From: Flavobacteriaceae bacterium S0862
GTDB lineage: Bacteria; Bacteroidota; Bacteroidia; Flavobacteriales; Flavobacteriaceae
Assembly: GCA_023015825.1 (NCBI GenBank)
Contig: JALKAW010000004.1
Location: forward strand, 1-64,000
DNA: 64,000 nucleotides
Direction of reading: 5' to 3'
Shown: piece after piece, positions 39,290 to 49,270 of the stretch
Layout of the letters: the number at the start of each line of letters is the position of its first letter
Numbering within the stretch: the stretch's first letter is position 1
Program-made: the position numbers and the translations under genes
The notes under the pieces: model-generated
Seen by the model: the letters and a program-made list of their open reading frames with translations, nothing else
What the model was told of the DNA's origin: nothing
The model's database searches: none

Positions 39290-40153
39290 ATGATTTTTAT
39301 AGTTGATAGTGGATCTACAAAATGTGATTGGTTAGCAATTGATACCAACGGAAATCAATTGTTAGAAAAACAACGCACCAAAGGGATGAATCCTGCAATT
39401 TTAAGTAAAAATAAGCTCTTTAAAACTATAAAGAAAAACGCAACACTAGATCAAATAAAAAACGATGTAACACATATCTTTTTTTATGGTGCTGGTTGTG
39501 GTACCGAAAATCCTAGGCAATTGTTAAAAGAGGTCCTTCATGAGTTTTTTCCTAATGCTAAAGCCGAAGTAAGAGAAGACACCTATGCAGCTGTATATTC
39601 AACTGTTGGAGTAAATTTAAAGCCAGCTGTAGTTTGTATTTTAGGTACTGGTTCTAATTGTAGTTATTTTAATGGAACAATTTTAGAACAGCGTGTTAAG
39701 TCATTAGGTTATTCTGTTATGGATGATGCCTCTGGTAATTATTTTGGAAGACAGCTAATAAGAGATTATTATTTTAACCATATGCCACAGCATTTAAAAT
39801 TATCATTTGCTGAAAAGTATAATATGGATTCCGATGTTATAAAATTCAATCTATATAAGCAACCAAATCCTAATGCATATTTAGCTTCTTTTGCGGAATT
39901 CATGTTCCTTAATAAAGACTCAGAGTATATTGTAAATGTTATAAAAGAGGGTATTCGTCTTTTTGCTAAAAACATGATTATGCAGTATGGAGATGTTTTG
40001 AAAACTGTTCCTGTCCATTTTGCGGGTTCCATTGCCTATTTTTCTCAGGAAGAAATAAAAGAAGTCGCAAACGAAATGGAATTCACTGTTGGTGTTTTCG
40101 AACGTCGTCCTATTGAAGGATTGGTTAGTTATCATAGCCATCACTTATCTTAA
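39290..40153 (+). CDS. N-acetylglucosamine kinase-like protein (BadF/BadG ATPase fold)
   Basis: 287 residues. The actin-like ATPase phosphate-1 motif is IVDSGSTKCDW at the start, followed by TKGMNPAIL, FYGAGCG, a phosphate-2 ILGTGSNC and the adenosine-site AGSIAYF. This combination matches bacterial N-acetylglucosamine kinase-like proteins that return cell-wall GlcNAc to GlcNAc-6-P. The substrate is inferred from family resemblance. It fits with the GH3/NagZ-like enzyme and amidases elsewhere in the window. The ATG lies 67 bases after the gap stop, beyond the terminator. Confidence 0.85.
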   Translation: MIFIVDSGSTKCDWLAIDTNGNQLLEKQRTKGMNPAILSKNKLFKTIKKNATLDQIKNDVTHIFFYGAGCGTENPRQLLKEVLHEFFPNAKAEVREDTYAAVYSTVGVNLKPAVVCILGTGSNCSYFNGTILEQRVKSLGYSVMDDASGNYFGRQLIRDYYFNHMPQHLKLSFAEKYNMDSDVIKFNLYKQPNPNAYLASFAEFMFLNKDSEYIVNVIKEGIRLFAKNMIMQYGDVLKTVPVHFAGSIAYFSQEEIKEVANEMEFTVGVFERRPIEGLVSYHSHHLS

Positions 40154-40243
40154 AAACACATATGATTTCATATAGTAAAAATAGCTATATTTAGGTTGCA
40201 CATAAAAGTTCTTATTTGAGAACTTATAACAACCAAGTATACA

Positions 40244-42307
40244 ATGCAATATTTTTTTAAATCGAGAGGTTTCTCGCAGATTTCATTACCATTACTTTTA
40301 CTTATTTTCACTCTTAATAGTAGCGCTCAAAATATTCCTTTGGGTCAAAAAGAACTAGTGTCACATCTTAATGAAGAATTATCTGGCGAATCAGCTAAGA
40401 GAAATTTAGAGTTCATTTCTCGTCAACATAGAATGCGTGGTTCAGAAGGTTATACGACAGCTATAAATTTTGTTTCTGATAAACTCAAAGAGTACAATTT
40501 AGAGTCTATTGAAATGATAAAAATTCCAACCGACGGTAAAACAATGTATGGTACACAAAAAGCAAGATTGGCTTGGGATGTTGATTTTGCGGAACTTTGG
40601 GAGCAACAAGATAAAAATGGTGACTGGGTAAATGTAGAAAAAATAGCAGATTGGGAATCCATTCCTTTAATTGTAGCTCAAGATAGTCATAGTGGCAATA
40701 TAGAAGCTGAACTTGTTGATATTGGAAAAGGAAACTCTGAGAGTGACTACGTTGATAAGGATGTAAAAGGAAAATTAGTACTAACATCTTTACAACCATC
40801 AGCAATTGTTCCCTTGGCTATTAAAAAATATGGAGCTGTAGGTATTTTAAGTTATGCTCAAAATCAAGTGACTGCTTGGTATAAAGAGAATGACAACTTG
40901 ATTCGTTGGGGACATTTAGATTCATTTTCCGAAACAAAAACATTTGGTTTTATGCTTTCTCTTAAACAAGCAAGAGGATTTCAAAATAGACTTAAATCTG
41001 GTGAGACTATTCGTTTACATGCAAAAGTTAAAGCAGGAAGACATGCTGGTTTCTATGATATCCTCACGGCTATCATTGAAGGCTCAGACGAAAATTTAAA
41101 GAAAGAGGAAGTCGCTTTCACTTGTCATTTAGACCATCCACGTCCTGGAGCTAATGATAATGCTAGTGGTTGTGTTGCTATTTTAGAAGTAGCGAGAACT
41201 CTTAAAAAGTTGATTGATGAAGGCAAAATAGAACGACCAAAACGAACCATTAGATTTATTTGGTCACCTGAAATTGAAGGCACTACATCTTTATTAAATT
41301 TCAAACCTGAATATGCAAAAAATATCAAGGCAAACATTCATATGGATATGGTAGGTGGGAGTCCAGAAACCAAGGCTATTTTTCATGTTTCTAAAAGTCC
41401 CCAGAGCCTACCGAATTTTGTTAATGATATTGCTGAATCGTTTGGAGCATTTTTAAATAGACAATCTGACGATTACGCGAGTGGCGTAAATTCTATTTTT
41501 CCAATAGTCTCAGAAGAAGGAGGTAAAGAAGCTTTACATGCTGTACTTGGAAATTTTCATATGGGAAGCGACTTCCAAGTATTTGCTGAAGGATCTTTTT
41601 CCATTCCAGCTATTTATTTGCACGATTGGCCAGATAGATATATTCATACCAACTACGATACACCTTCAATGATTGATCCTACTAAATTAAAAAGATCATC
41701 ATTTATTGGAGCTGCTTCTGCTTATACTATTGCTAATTTTGATAGTAATGATGTGAATAATCTAATTGCAATTCAGAAACGACAAGTTTTAAAGCGGTTA
41801 GCAGATTTATTAAGTTATTGTGAATTGTTGCCTCCAGATGAGCAAGAAAATGCTAAGCTTTATTTTTGGGAATATGAGATGGCTGCATTTCACTCTATTG
41901 CATTTTTCGCAAATGTTTTAAAAGCACAAGAAAAGGAATACACAAGTTTCATTTCTAGTTTAAAATCTTCAGTTGGCTCAGGTAAATCAAAGAATATTAG
42001 TCATAAAAAAGCAAATGTAGTTTACTCAAGAAACATGAATGTAAAAGGGCCTTTATCAGTTTTTGGGTATAATTATTTCTTTGATCATTATGATAAAAAC
42101 AAGCCAAGACCAAAAATTTATAACTTTTCAGGAATAAAAGGTTCTAGTGGTGAATATACTTATGAAACACTAAACTTAGTTAATGGCAGGCGTTCAGCTT
42201 TAGAAATCAGAAATCAACTGTCTGCGGAATTCGGGCCAATACCTTTTGAAATTGTTATAGAATATCTCGAAGCTCTTGAAAGTATTGATATAATAAATCC
42301 TAAATAG
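40244..42307 (+). CDS. M28-family metallopeptidase, copy 1
   Basis: 687 residues with an N-terminal signal peptide ending NSSAQ. A PA-like domain (about 120-215) precedes the M28 core: CHLDHPRPGANDNASG (first histidine and bridging aspartate, about 292), WSPEIEG (glutamate pair position), IHMDMVG and YIHTNYDT (last histidine). This is a plausible two-zinc set. The C-terminal 60 residues (LVNGRRSALEIRNQLSAEFG) look like a winged-helix accessory domain seen in this subgroup. An exported aminopeptidase is likely. A TATATTTA box and leader precede it. A paralogue follows. Confidence 0.88.
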   Translation: MQYFFKSRGFSQISLPLLLLIFTLNSSAQNIPLGQKELVSHLNEELSGESAKRNLEFISRQHRMRGSEGYTTAINFVSDKLKEYNLESIEMIKIPTDGKTMYGTQKARLAWDVDFAELWEQQDKNGDWVNVEKIADWESIPLIVAQDSHSGNIEAELVDIGKGNSESDYVDKDVKGKLVLTSLQPSAIVPLAIKKYGAVGILSYAQNQVTAWYKENDNLIRWGHLDSFSETKTFGFMLSLKQARGFQNRLKSGETIRLHAKVKAGRHAGFYDILTAIIEGSDENLKKEEVAFTCHLDHPRPGANDNASGCVAILEVARTLKKLIDEGKIERPKRTIRFIWSPEIEGTTSLLNFKPEYAKNIKANIHMDMVGGSPETKAIFHVSKSPQSLPNFVNDIAESFGAFLNRQSDDYASGVNSIFPIVSEEGGKEALHAVLGNFHMGSDFQVFAEGSFSIPAIYLHDWPDRYIHTNYDTPSMIDPTKLKRSSFIGAASAYTIANFDSNDVNNLIAIQKRQVLKRLADLLSYCELLPPDEQENAKLYFWEYEMAAFHSIAFFANVLKAQEKEYTSFISSLKSSVGSGKSKNISHKKANVVYSRNMNVKGPLSVFGYNYFFDHYDKNKPRPKIYNFSGIKGSSGEYTYETLNLVNGRRSALEIRNQLSAEFGPIPFEIVIEYLEALESIDIINPK

Positions 42308-42441
42308 TTATTCTTTAAAAAATTGATGTTTAGTTATTAACAACTTTTGACTGTTACTACAAAATAAAATACCTTGTAGAGCATTGCATGTGTTATTGCA
42401 TTTACAATCAACCAATTTTATAATTCTAGTACTTCAATATT

Positions 42442-44556
42442 ATGAGAAAAATAGTTCAATCCATTTTGCTGTCCCTTTTTATTATTCCAACGTTTGCACA
42501 AGAAACACCATTTTTGAATGATGCAGAAATAAGGATGTTAATCAATGAATTGTCTGGAGACAGATCTTTTGAGCACATTCGCGTTTTAACACAGTGGCAT
42601 CGTAATTCTGGTATGGAAGGTTATTTTAAAGCTGCCGATTATGTTGTTGAAGAAGCCAAAAAAGCTGGTTTAGAAGATGTAAAATTTATTGAACAACCTC
42701 TTGGAGGTCCAAATTATACGGCTAAGTCTGCCGAACTCTGGATAACAGAACCTGTTGAAATTAAGCTTGCCGATATTGGTGATCATGCGCTAATGCTATC
42801 CGATGGTAGTCATGATGCAGATGTTACTGCCGAATTAGTTTGGGCAGGATCTGGTAGTAAAGCTGATTTAGATGGTTTAGATGTCTCTGGTAAAATTGTA
42901 TTAGTAAATGCATCACCTGGTGCAGCAGTAACTAATGCTGTATATGCAAAAGGTGCCGTAGGTGTCATATGTTACACATCTTCTGAAAATAAAAATCAAA
43001 TGGATTTCCCAGATCAATTGGCTTGGACTAGAATATCAATGAATGTTCCAGAGGGAAAGCAAGGTACATTTGCATTTAATTTATCGCCTAGAAAAGGAGA
43101 GCAGTTAAAAAAGATGTTACAAACAAATGCAATGCAAGATGTGTTTGCGACTGGTAAAAAAACTATGGGAGGAAAAGTTGTATTGAAAGCAAAAGTTGAT
43201 ACAGAAATTGGTGAAGCTCCAGGAAGAACAGGTTTTGTTGAAGGTTGGATTAGAGGTTCCAAATATCATGACCAGCAAATTATGATTACTGCACACTTAC
43301 AGGAGGAGCAAGGATCGGCAAATGATGACGGTAGTGGTTGTGGCAATTTATTAGAAATTGCCAGAACACTAAATAAGTTAATCGAAGAAGGTAAAATTGA
43401 GCGCCCTTTAAGAGATATTCGTTTTTGGTGGACTGATGAAATTTATTCTGAATACAGATATTTTAGAGATTACCCAAAAGAGCCTGCAAAAATGCTAGCC
43501 AATTTGCATCAAGATATGGTTGGCGCAAAACAATCTATAGGTAGTCGTACACAACACCTTATTTATTCGCCACATTCTATAACAAGTTATGTTGACGCCA
43601 TATTTGAAAGTGTTGGGCAGTTTGTTATAGAAACTAATAATCCTTTTATAACAGCTGGTAGAATGGGAGGTTTGCCTCGTCCACACTCACGACCAATTTA
43701 TGCAACTAGAGGAACTAAAGAAGGTTTTGGTGCTCGTTTTGTGCCATTTTTTAATGCGTCAGATAACTTAAATTTTGTTGAAGGCGCTATTGGTGTTCCA
43801 GCCGTTGGATTAATTAATTGGGATGATTATTACATCCATTCATCAGATGACGATTTATGGCAGATTGACGCCACGCAGTTGCAACGTAACGCTTTTATTA
43901 TTACCTCTATGGCTTATTATTTAGGAAAGTCTGAAAGTGAAGAATTACCACTTTTGCTCTCTGAAACGTATGCACAAGGAAATAAACGATTAGCTAATGA
44001 TTTAGAAGCTGCATTCCACCAAATTCAATCGCAAAGTGATACAAGTTTAGGATGGAAAAATGCAAATATTATTATTGAACAAGGAATTATTAGGGAAGAA
44101 AGAGCCCTTAAATCGATTACACGTTTACTAGGGACAGATGCAGTTATCGTGAATAAAATAAATACAGTTTCTAAACAGTTACAGACTAAGAAGAAAAGCA
44201 TGATAGCTGAGGCGTCTAATGTGTTTAGCAATGCGTATAATGCTAAAATACCAAAAGTAGCATTAACAGCTCAAGAACAAGCTGCTACAAAAAAAATCCC
44301 TAAAAATACTCCATTATTGGATGATTATTTTGGAAAGCGCAGAGGTGGTGTTGCTGGTGTACAAATTCACTCGACGATGCGTATGGAAGTATTTAATTTT
44401 GCAGATGGCAAACGTAGTTATTACGATATTTACAAGGCAGTATTAGCAGAGTCTTTAGCAGCAGGCACTTGGTATTATGGAACTGTGACTTTAAATGCTG
44501 TGGTGAAATTGCTGGATGCTAATGTTGATTCTGGTGCTTTGATGCTTGTAAATTAA
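42442..44556 (+). CDS. M28-family metallopeptidase, copy 2 with altered active site
   Basis: 704 residues with a signal peptide ending FAQ. Same order as copy 1: PA-like domain, M28 core, tail. The core reads AHLQEEQGSANDDGSG, so the HxD aspartate is replaced by glutamine, and the glutamate pair position reads DEIYSEY instead of EE or EIE. The later aspartate (LHQDMVG) and histidine (YIHSSDDD) remain. It may have changed metal binding or specificity, or have lost activity. The duplication is old, as the two proteins are quite divergent. Confidence 0.85.
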   Translation: MRKIVQSILLSLFIIPTFAQETPFLNDAEIRMLINELSGDRSFEHIRVLTQWHRNSGMEGYFKAADYVVEEAKKAGLEDVKFIEQPLGGPNYTAKSAELWITEPVEIKLADIGDHALMLSDGSHDADVTAELVWAGSGSKADLDGLDVSGKIVLVNASPGAAVTNAVYAKGAVGVICYTSSENKNQMDFPDQLAWTRISMNVPEGKQGTFAFNLSPRKGEQLKKMLQTNAMQDVFATGKKTMGGKVVLKAKVDTEIGEAPGRTGFVEGWIRGSKYHDQQIMITAHLQEEQGSANDDGSGCGNLLEIARTLNKLIEEGKIERPLRDIRFWWTDEIYSEYRYFRDYPKEPAKMLANLHQDMVGAKQSIGSRTQHLIYSPHSITSYVDAIFESVGQFVIETNNPFITAGRMGGLPRPHSRPIYATRGTKEGFGARFVPFFNASDNLNFVEGAIGVPAVGLINWDDYYIHSSDDDLWQIDATQLQRNAFIITSMAYYLGKSESEELPLLLSETYAQGNKRLANDLEAAFHQIQSQSDTSLGWKNANIIIEQGIIREERALKSITRLLGTDAVIVNKINTVSKQLQTKKKSMIAEASNVFSNAYNAKIPKVALTAQEQAATKKIPKNTPLLDDYFGKRRGGVAGVQIHSTMRMEVFNFADGKRSYYDIYKAVLAESLAAGTWYYGTVTLNAVVKLLDANVDSGALMLVN

Positions 44557-44702
44557 ATTAGTTTCAAAATTTTGTTTGTTTTATACGTAGTTCTACGTAT
44601 TGATTTTGTGATTTTAAAAGGCTAACTTCGTTTAACACTAACTATAAACCATTAAAACGAGTTCATAGACGTACATTACCACAAATTTGACAAAATTAAA
44701 CT

Positions 44703-45878
44703 ATGAAGAAACTATTTATTTTATTATTCATAACCAGTTTTATTTTAGGCTGTGAATCCAAAAGAGATATATCAGGGTATGACTTTATTATCCAAAATGT
44801 TAAACTATTCGACGGAGAAAATTTCTATGAAAATGCAACTGTTTTGGTGGATAGTAATATGGTTAAAGAAGTTATTCGAACAAATAAAACGGAATTTGAA
44901 GGAGAGAATATTATTGATGGCAAAGGTTTTACCTTAACACCTGGTTTTATAAACGCTCATGTTCATGCATTTAATAAAAAGCAAACTAAAGAAGCTGTAC
45001 AATCAGGAGTACTAACCTTATTAGACCTATTTAGCACTCAACCTAAAAGCTCGGATTCCCTAAGAATTTTAGGAAATACCAACAAGGAATATGCTTACTT
45101 TTATTCTGCAGGACCAACTGTAACTGTTGAAGGAGGTCATGGTTCTCAATTTGGACCTGTACCACTAGTTAAGGACGTAGAAGATATTCCAAAATTCATA
45201 TCCGATAGAATTGACGAAGGTTCCAACTATATAAAATTTATAATTGAAAGAGGTAATCTTACTTATCCTATTCCTACGTTGAGTGATGAAATGATTAAAA
45301 AAGGAATTGAAGAAACCAAAAAGCACGACCTGGTTTCTATAGCACATATAACCTGGCGTGCAGATGCTATTAAAGCGGCTAGTTATGGGATTGATGGTTT
45401 TGCCCATTTGTGGAGCAGAGATTCATCTGAAATAACACAGCAAGATTTAAAATTGTTAAAGGAAAGCAAGATATTCATTATTCCAACGGTTCTAGTATGG
45501 AAAAAAGCTGATGAATCGAATTGGAGAAAAGTTGATATTGATTTAATGAAGAAGGAGTTATTAAGTATCTATGAAGCTGGAATTCCAATCTTAGCAGGAA
45601 CAGACCCACCAAATCATAAAATTAATTATGGCTCTGACTTATTTAAAGAATTGGAGCTATTTGTAGAAATTGGGATTAGTGAAATTGATGCATTAAGGTC
45701 TGCAACATCAAATATATCAAGGGCATTTAATCTCAAAGATAAAGGATTTGTTAAGGAAGAACTTCCAGCCGACCTCGTTTTGATCAAAGGAGACCCAACT
45801 ACCAACATCAAAGATATTTATAATATTGCAAGGGTGTGGAAAAATGGAAGTGTGATAGCCCTAAATAACAAATACTAA
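44703..45878 (+). CDS. Amidohydrolase-family lipoprotein
   Basis: 391 residues. The first 17 residues end in the lipobox FILGC, so it is a lipoprotein, presumably on a membrane facing the periplasm or outside. The catalytic part shows GFINAHVHAF (HxH metal site, about 85-90), a lysine in YIKFIIERG, histidines in SIAHITWRAD and FAHLW, and the metal aspartate in LAGTDPPN. It is a metal-dependent hydrolase of amide or imide bonds of the imidazolonepropionase/dipeptidase-like type. Together with the two M28 enzymes it may break down peptides; this is inference. An inverted-repeat element follows. Confidence 0.85.
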   Translation: MKKLFILLFITSFILGCESKRDISGYDFIIQNVKLFDGENFYENATVLVDSNMVKEVIRTNKTEFEGENIIDGKGFTLTPGFINAHVHAFNKKQTKEAVQSGVLTLLDLFSTQPKSSDSLRILGNTNKEYAYFYSAGPTVTVEGGHGSQFGPVPLVKDVEDIPKFISDRIDEGSNYIKFIIERGNLTYPIPTLSDEMIKKGIEETKKHDLVSIAHITWRADAIKAASYGIDGFAHLWSRDSSEITQQDLKLLKESKIFIIPTVLVWKKADESNWRKVDIDLMKKELLSIYEAGIPILAGTDPPNHKINYGSDLFKELELFVEIGISEIDALRSATSNISRAFNLKDKGFVKEELPADLVLIKGDPTTNIKDIYNIARVWKNGSVIALNNKY

Positions 45879-45896
45879 GTTATTAAAACTTGTGGC

Positions 45897-46016
45897 AACA
45901 ATCTGTATAGCTCATTGCGGCTGAATTCCTAATCGAAATTCATTGCAATTTGCTATCTTTCGGTTACGACGGAAAATCATAGCTGATTTTCCGCAACGAG
46001 CCATGCACAAACCGTT
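45897..46016. repeat. Terminal-inverted-repeat element, copy B (MITE-like)
   Basis: About 120 bp. Left end AACAATCTGTATAGCTCATT followed by GCGG is the imperfect reverse complement of the right end CCGCAACGAGCCATGCACAA followed by ACCGTT. An inner near-palindrome GGAAAATCATAGCTGATTTTCC adds a stem. Same design and size as copy A at 22537-22649. Confidence 0.7.
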
Positions 46017-46024
46017 AAACGAAC

Positions 46025-46405
46025 TTACTTCACAGCAATCATACTAATTTCTACATTTACATTTTTTGGTAAACAAGCTACTTGTACAGTTTCGCGAGCA
46101 GGAGCAGTCGCCTCGTTAAAGTAAGAGCCATAGACAGCATTAATTGCCCCAAAATCGTTCATGTCGCTAATAAAAATAGAGGTTTTTACAACGTTTTCAA
46201 ATGTCATTCCAGCAGCAGCCAATACTTCTTTCATGTTTTCCATGACTTGCTTGGTTTCATCAGTAATATTGTCTAAAACCAACTCATTCGTTTCCGGGTT
46301 AAAAGCGATTTGTCCAGAAGTATAAAGTGTATTTCCACTTAATACCGCTTGATTATAAGGTCCTATTGGAGCTGGAGCCTTTGTAGTAGTAATTATTTGT
46401 TTCAT
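46025..46405 (-). CDS. ridA: RidA-family reactive intermediate deaminase
   Basis: 126 residues with the family signature PIGPYNQAVLSGNTLYTSGQ and the substrate-binding arginine in ARETVQVACLPKN near the end. It forms a trimer and hydrolyses 2-aminoacrylate and similar imines. It lies nine bases after the end of the inverted-repeat element, and just downstream of the LptD-like gene in the same direction with a gap of 21 bases. Confidence 0.93.
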   Translation of the reverse strand: MKQIITTTKAPAPIGPYNQAVLSGNTLYTSGQIAFNPETNELVLDNITDETKQVMENMKEVLAAAGMTFENVVKTSIFISDMNDFGAINAVYGSYFNEATAPARETVQVACLPKNVNVEISMIAVK

Positions 46406-46426
46406 TTTATTGTTAGAATTTAAGTT

Positions 46427-49180
46427 TTATAAATTTCTATCACGCTGTCTGCGTTTTTCATATTTAATATCTTGTAAAATACTAGACTTAATACCAATAA
46501 AGAAGTTCCATTGTTTATTGGCACTAAATGGTATCCACGAAAAATTCATACGCCAACTTTCTAAGTCACGCTCAAAACGTAGTTGTGTATAGGTGACACC
46601 TTTGTTTTTTAAATCGTAACCAGATGAGGCACCTATTGTCCATCGAGGAGAAATATCAATATTACCCGAAAACATTAATGAGTGAGATGCAATTTCGTTT
46701 TGCCTCCTAGTATTGCTATAGTTTAAAGCATAGGCAATTCTTAAATCCCAAGGAATTTTATACTTGTAAAGGTCGTTAGGTTTTTCTGCTTCTGAGTCAT
46801 TCTCATTCTCATTAAATGTTTTATCTGCAAAATCTTGAGGTCTACCAAACAAGTCATCATCACGACCACCACTACGTAGCGATTCTTCTTGCGCTCTGTT
46901 GTTACTTCGGCTTTCATCATTAGAATTATTGCTAGAGAGTGAATAGTTCATAGTTAAATTAGCGCTAGTTAATCTAAACAAACTACCACCATTGTTAATA
47001 TTGAACTTGTCAATTTTATTATTGTTGCTATCTAAAGCATAAGGATCTAAAATAGCTCCAAAGTTAACCGCCATTTTTTTAAACAGTTTTGTACCACCAG
47101 TTACTCTTACAGGACTCCAGTTTAAAGAATCTCCAGCTAAATTATACGCTGTTGAAAAATTCAAATTATTAATAAGAGTTATTTTTTTAGGCTCTATAAC
47201 TGTACTGTCTCTATCTATTACTTTTGCTTCAAAATTATTACTTACAGAAAAGCCTATAGAGCTAGAATAAGTATTGGTAGGGCTTCCAAAAATAGACTCT
47301 TCAAAACGTGTGTAATCAACATCTTCTCTTGTTAAACCATCAGCACTTACTTGCTCATAAGTATCATAATACTGATCAAAAGCAGGTGAGATGCTGTAAC
47401 TAATAGATGGCCTCATAACATGCCTAATGGCTTGTATTTTTTTATCCTCACCAAAATCAAACATACCATAAAGTGTTGTTCCTAAACTAGTACTAAAATT
47501 ATATGTCCTAAAAGAATCAAATCCATTTTTTTCGGTTATTATGGTTTCTTGTGTTGTTTGGTTAAAGGATTTTTCAATAGTATTAAGCGTCCAGGTTTCT
47601 TTAAAGTTAGCAGAAGCTGTTAGACTTAAGTAATCAAGTACTTTAAAATTGGTGCTTATGGGTATACTATGTTGCATTCCTACTTTTGCGTCTTCAAACA
47701 TTTCTTTTTTAAAGAATAGAGAATCTGTAGTTTGAATTCTGTTTTCCGCTCTTGCATTATATTGCAAATTTATATTTTGAATAATTCCTTTTTTAGTGCC
47801 AACTTTTGGAGCAAAAGGAAACACTCTGCTAACACTCCCTTGGAATGTTGGAAGCGTCATGTTAATGGTTTGCGTATTAGTATTTTGCGAATGATTGGCA
47901 GTAAGGCTTACATTTACTTGCGGTTCACCCTGAAAGGTTTTAGAATAAGAAACAGAAGATGACAGCGTATTGTTTAGAAAATTTGATGCGTTTAATTGGT
48001 TAATAGATTGTTGGTAATAACGGCTACTACCAAGGTTTACAGAAGCCGAGAAGCGAGAATTTGGGTTAGCCTTTCCATCTTGACTGTGCGACCAACGCAA
48101 ATTATAAATAGCACTTTTAGAATAGTCTGGAAAACCACGCTCACTACGTATAAGGTTTTCGTACCTAAAACTTAAGTTGCCTCTAAATTTATAGCGTACT
48201 GCATAGTTACTTTCTATACGTATACCATAACTTCCATTAGTATAATAATCGCCCAATAGTGCCAAATCAAAATAATCGCTTACTGCAAAATAATAACCTC
48301 CATTTTGTATAAAGTAACCACGATCGTTCTGTTCTCCAAACGATGGAAAAATAACACCAGACGTTCGTTTTTGAGTTAATGGAAAATAGGCAAATGGCAA
48401 GCCAATAGGCGTGGGTACATCTGCAATAAACATATTGGTCAAGCCAGTGACCACCTTTTTACCTGGGACTATTTTGGCTTTACGCATCAAGAAATAGTAC
48501 TCAGGGTCTTCAAGGTTTTTAGAGGTTGTGAATTTTCCACGGTCAATAAAATAGACAGAGTCATTTTCTTTTTTTGTGGTTTCGGCTATAATATAACCAC
48601 CGCTTTGTTCTGTCCTAGAATTGAATATTAATGCTTTTTGAGTGTCAAAATTAAAACGAATTGAATCTGGCTCTACCACATCACTACCTTGTTTAAAAAC
48701 AGGTTTTTGAGAGTAATTGCCTAAGGAGTCTTTTAATCTACCAGCATAGACTTCATTTTTCTCATAATCAATTATGATAATTCCTGCAGTAATCTCCATA
48801 TCCTCATAATTAATCTGGGCATTATCGTATAAAGTGATTTTTTGGTCTTTTCTAGTAATTGATGTATAACCAGAAGCACTATACTTGACAATATCTTTTA
48901 GGAGTTTTGGTTTATTTGGAATACTGTCCAGTTTAATTGTATCGTTTACAATAATATTTGAATCAACATTTTTAACTTTTAAACTATCTACTTTTACCGG
49001 AATTGTGTCTCTAGCAACCGTAGGTTTAATTTTTTCCTTTTTTGGTGGAATATCTTGAGCGTAGCTAAAAGTGTTTATAAACACTGTAAAACTTAAGGCA
49101 AAAAGTATTTGAAAGATGTTTGTTCGCAACGCTTTTAGATGTATTTTTGTAAAAGTATGGCTCGGTTTTTGAATTGCCAA
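46427..49180 (-). CDS. LptD-like outer-membrane LPS assembly protein
   Basis: 917 residues. A signal-like hydrophobic stretch (about 23-42, ending SYAQ) follows a longer N-terminal leader, so the true start may be a TTG later in frame. Residues 80-240 contain an OstA/LptA-type jelly roll (YDNAQINYEDMEITAGIIII), and the rest is a large beta-barrel with alternating strands and many FxY/NxS patterns ending in aromatic residues. It corresponds to flavobacterial LptD homologues that insert lipopolysaccharide into the outer leaflet. It is divergent from an amidase gene (90 bases). Confidence 0.88.
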   Translation of the reverse strand: MAIQKPSHTFTKIHLKALRTNIFQILFALSFTVFINTFSYAQDIPPKKEKIKPTVARDTIPVKVDSLKVKNVDSNIIVNDTIKLDSIPNKPKLLKDIVKYSASGYTSITRKDQKITLYDNAQINYEDMEITAGIIIIDYEKNEVYAGRLKDSLGNYSQKPVFKQGSDVVEPDSIRFNFDTQKALIFNSRTEQSGGYIIAETTKKENDSVYFIDRGKFTTSKNLEDPEYYFLMRKAKIVPGKKVVTGLTNMFIADVPTPIGLPFAYFPLTQKRTSGVIFPSFGEQNDRGYFIQNGGYYFAVSDYFDLALLGDYYTNGSYGIRIESNYAVRYKFRGNLSFRYENLIRSERGFPDYSKSAIYNLRWSHSQDGKANPNSRFSASVNLGSSRYYQQSINQLNASNFLNNTLSSSVSYSKTFQGEPQVNVSLTANHSQNTNTQTINMTLPTFQGSVSRVFPFAPKVGTKKGIIQNINLQYNARAENRIQTTDSLFFKKEMFEDAKVGMQHSIPISTNFKVLDYLSLTASANFKETWTLNTIEKSFNQTTQETIITEKNGFDSFRTYNFSTSLGTTLYGMFDFGEDKKIQAIRHVMRPSISYSISPAFDQYYDTYEQVSADGLTREDVDYTRFEESIFGSPTNTYSSSIGFSVSNNFEAKVIDRDSTVIEPKKITLINNLNFSTAYNLAGDSLNWSPVRVTGGTKLFKKMAVNFGAILDPYALDSNNNKIDKFNINNGGSLFRLTSANLTMNYSLSSNNSNDESRSNNRAQEESLRSGGRDDDLFGRPQDFADKTFNENENDSEAEKPNDLYKYKIPWDLRIAYALNYSNTRRQNEIASHSLMFSGNIDISPRWTIGASSGYDLKNKGVTYTQLRFERDLESWRMNFSWIPFSANKQWNFFIGIKSSILQDIKYEKRRQRDRNL

Positions 49181-49270
49181 ATGTACATATATTTTTTTGT
49201 GAATATTTTAATTACTAAAAAAATATAGAATTTAAAATAAACCTAGTTTTAATGCCGTTTTAGACTTTAT

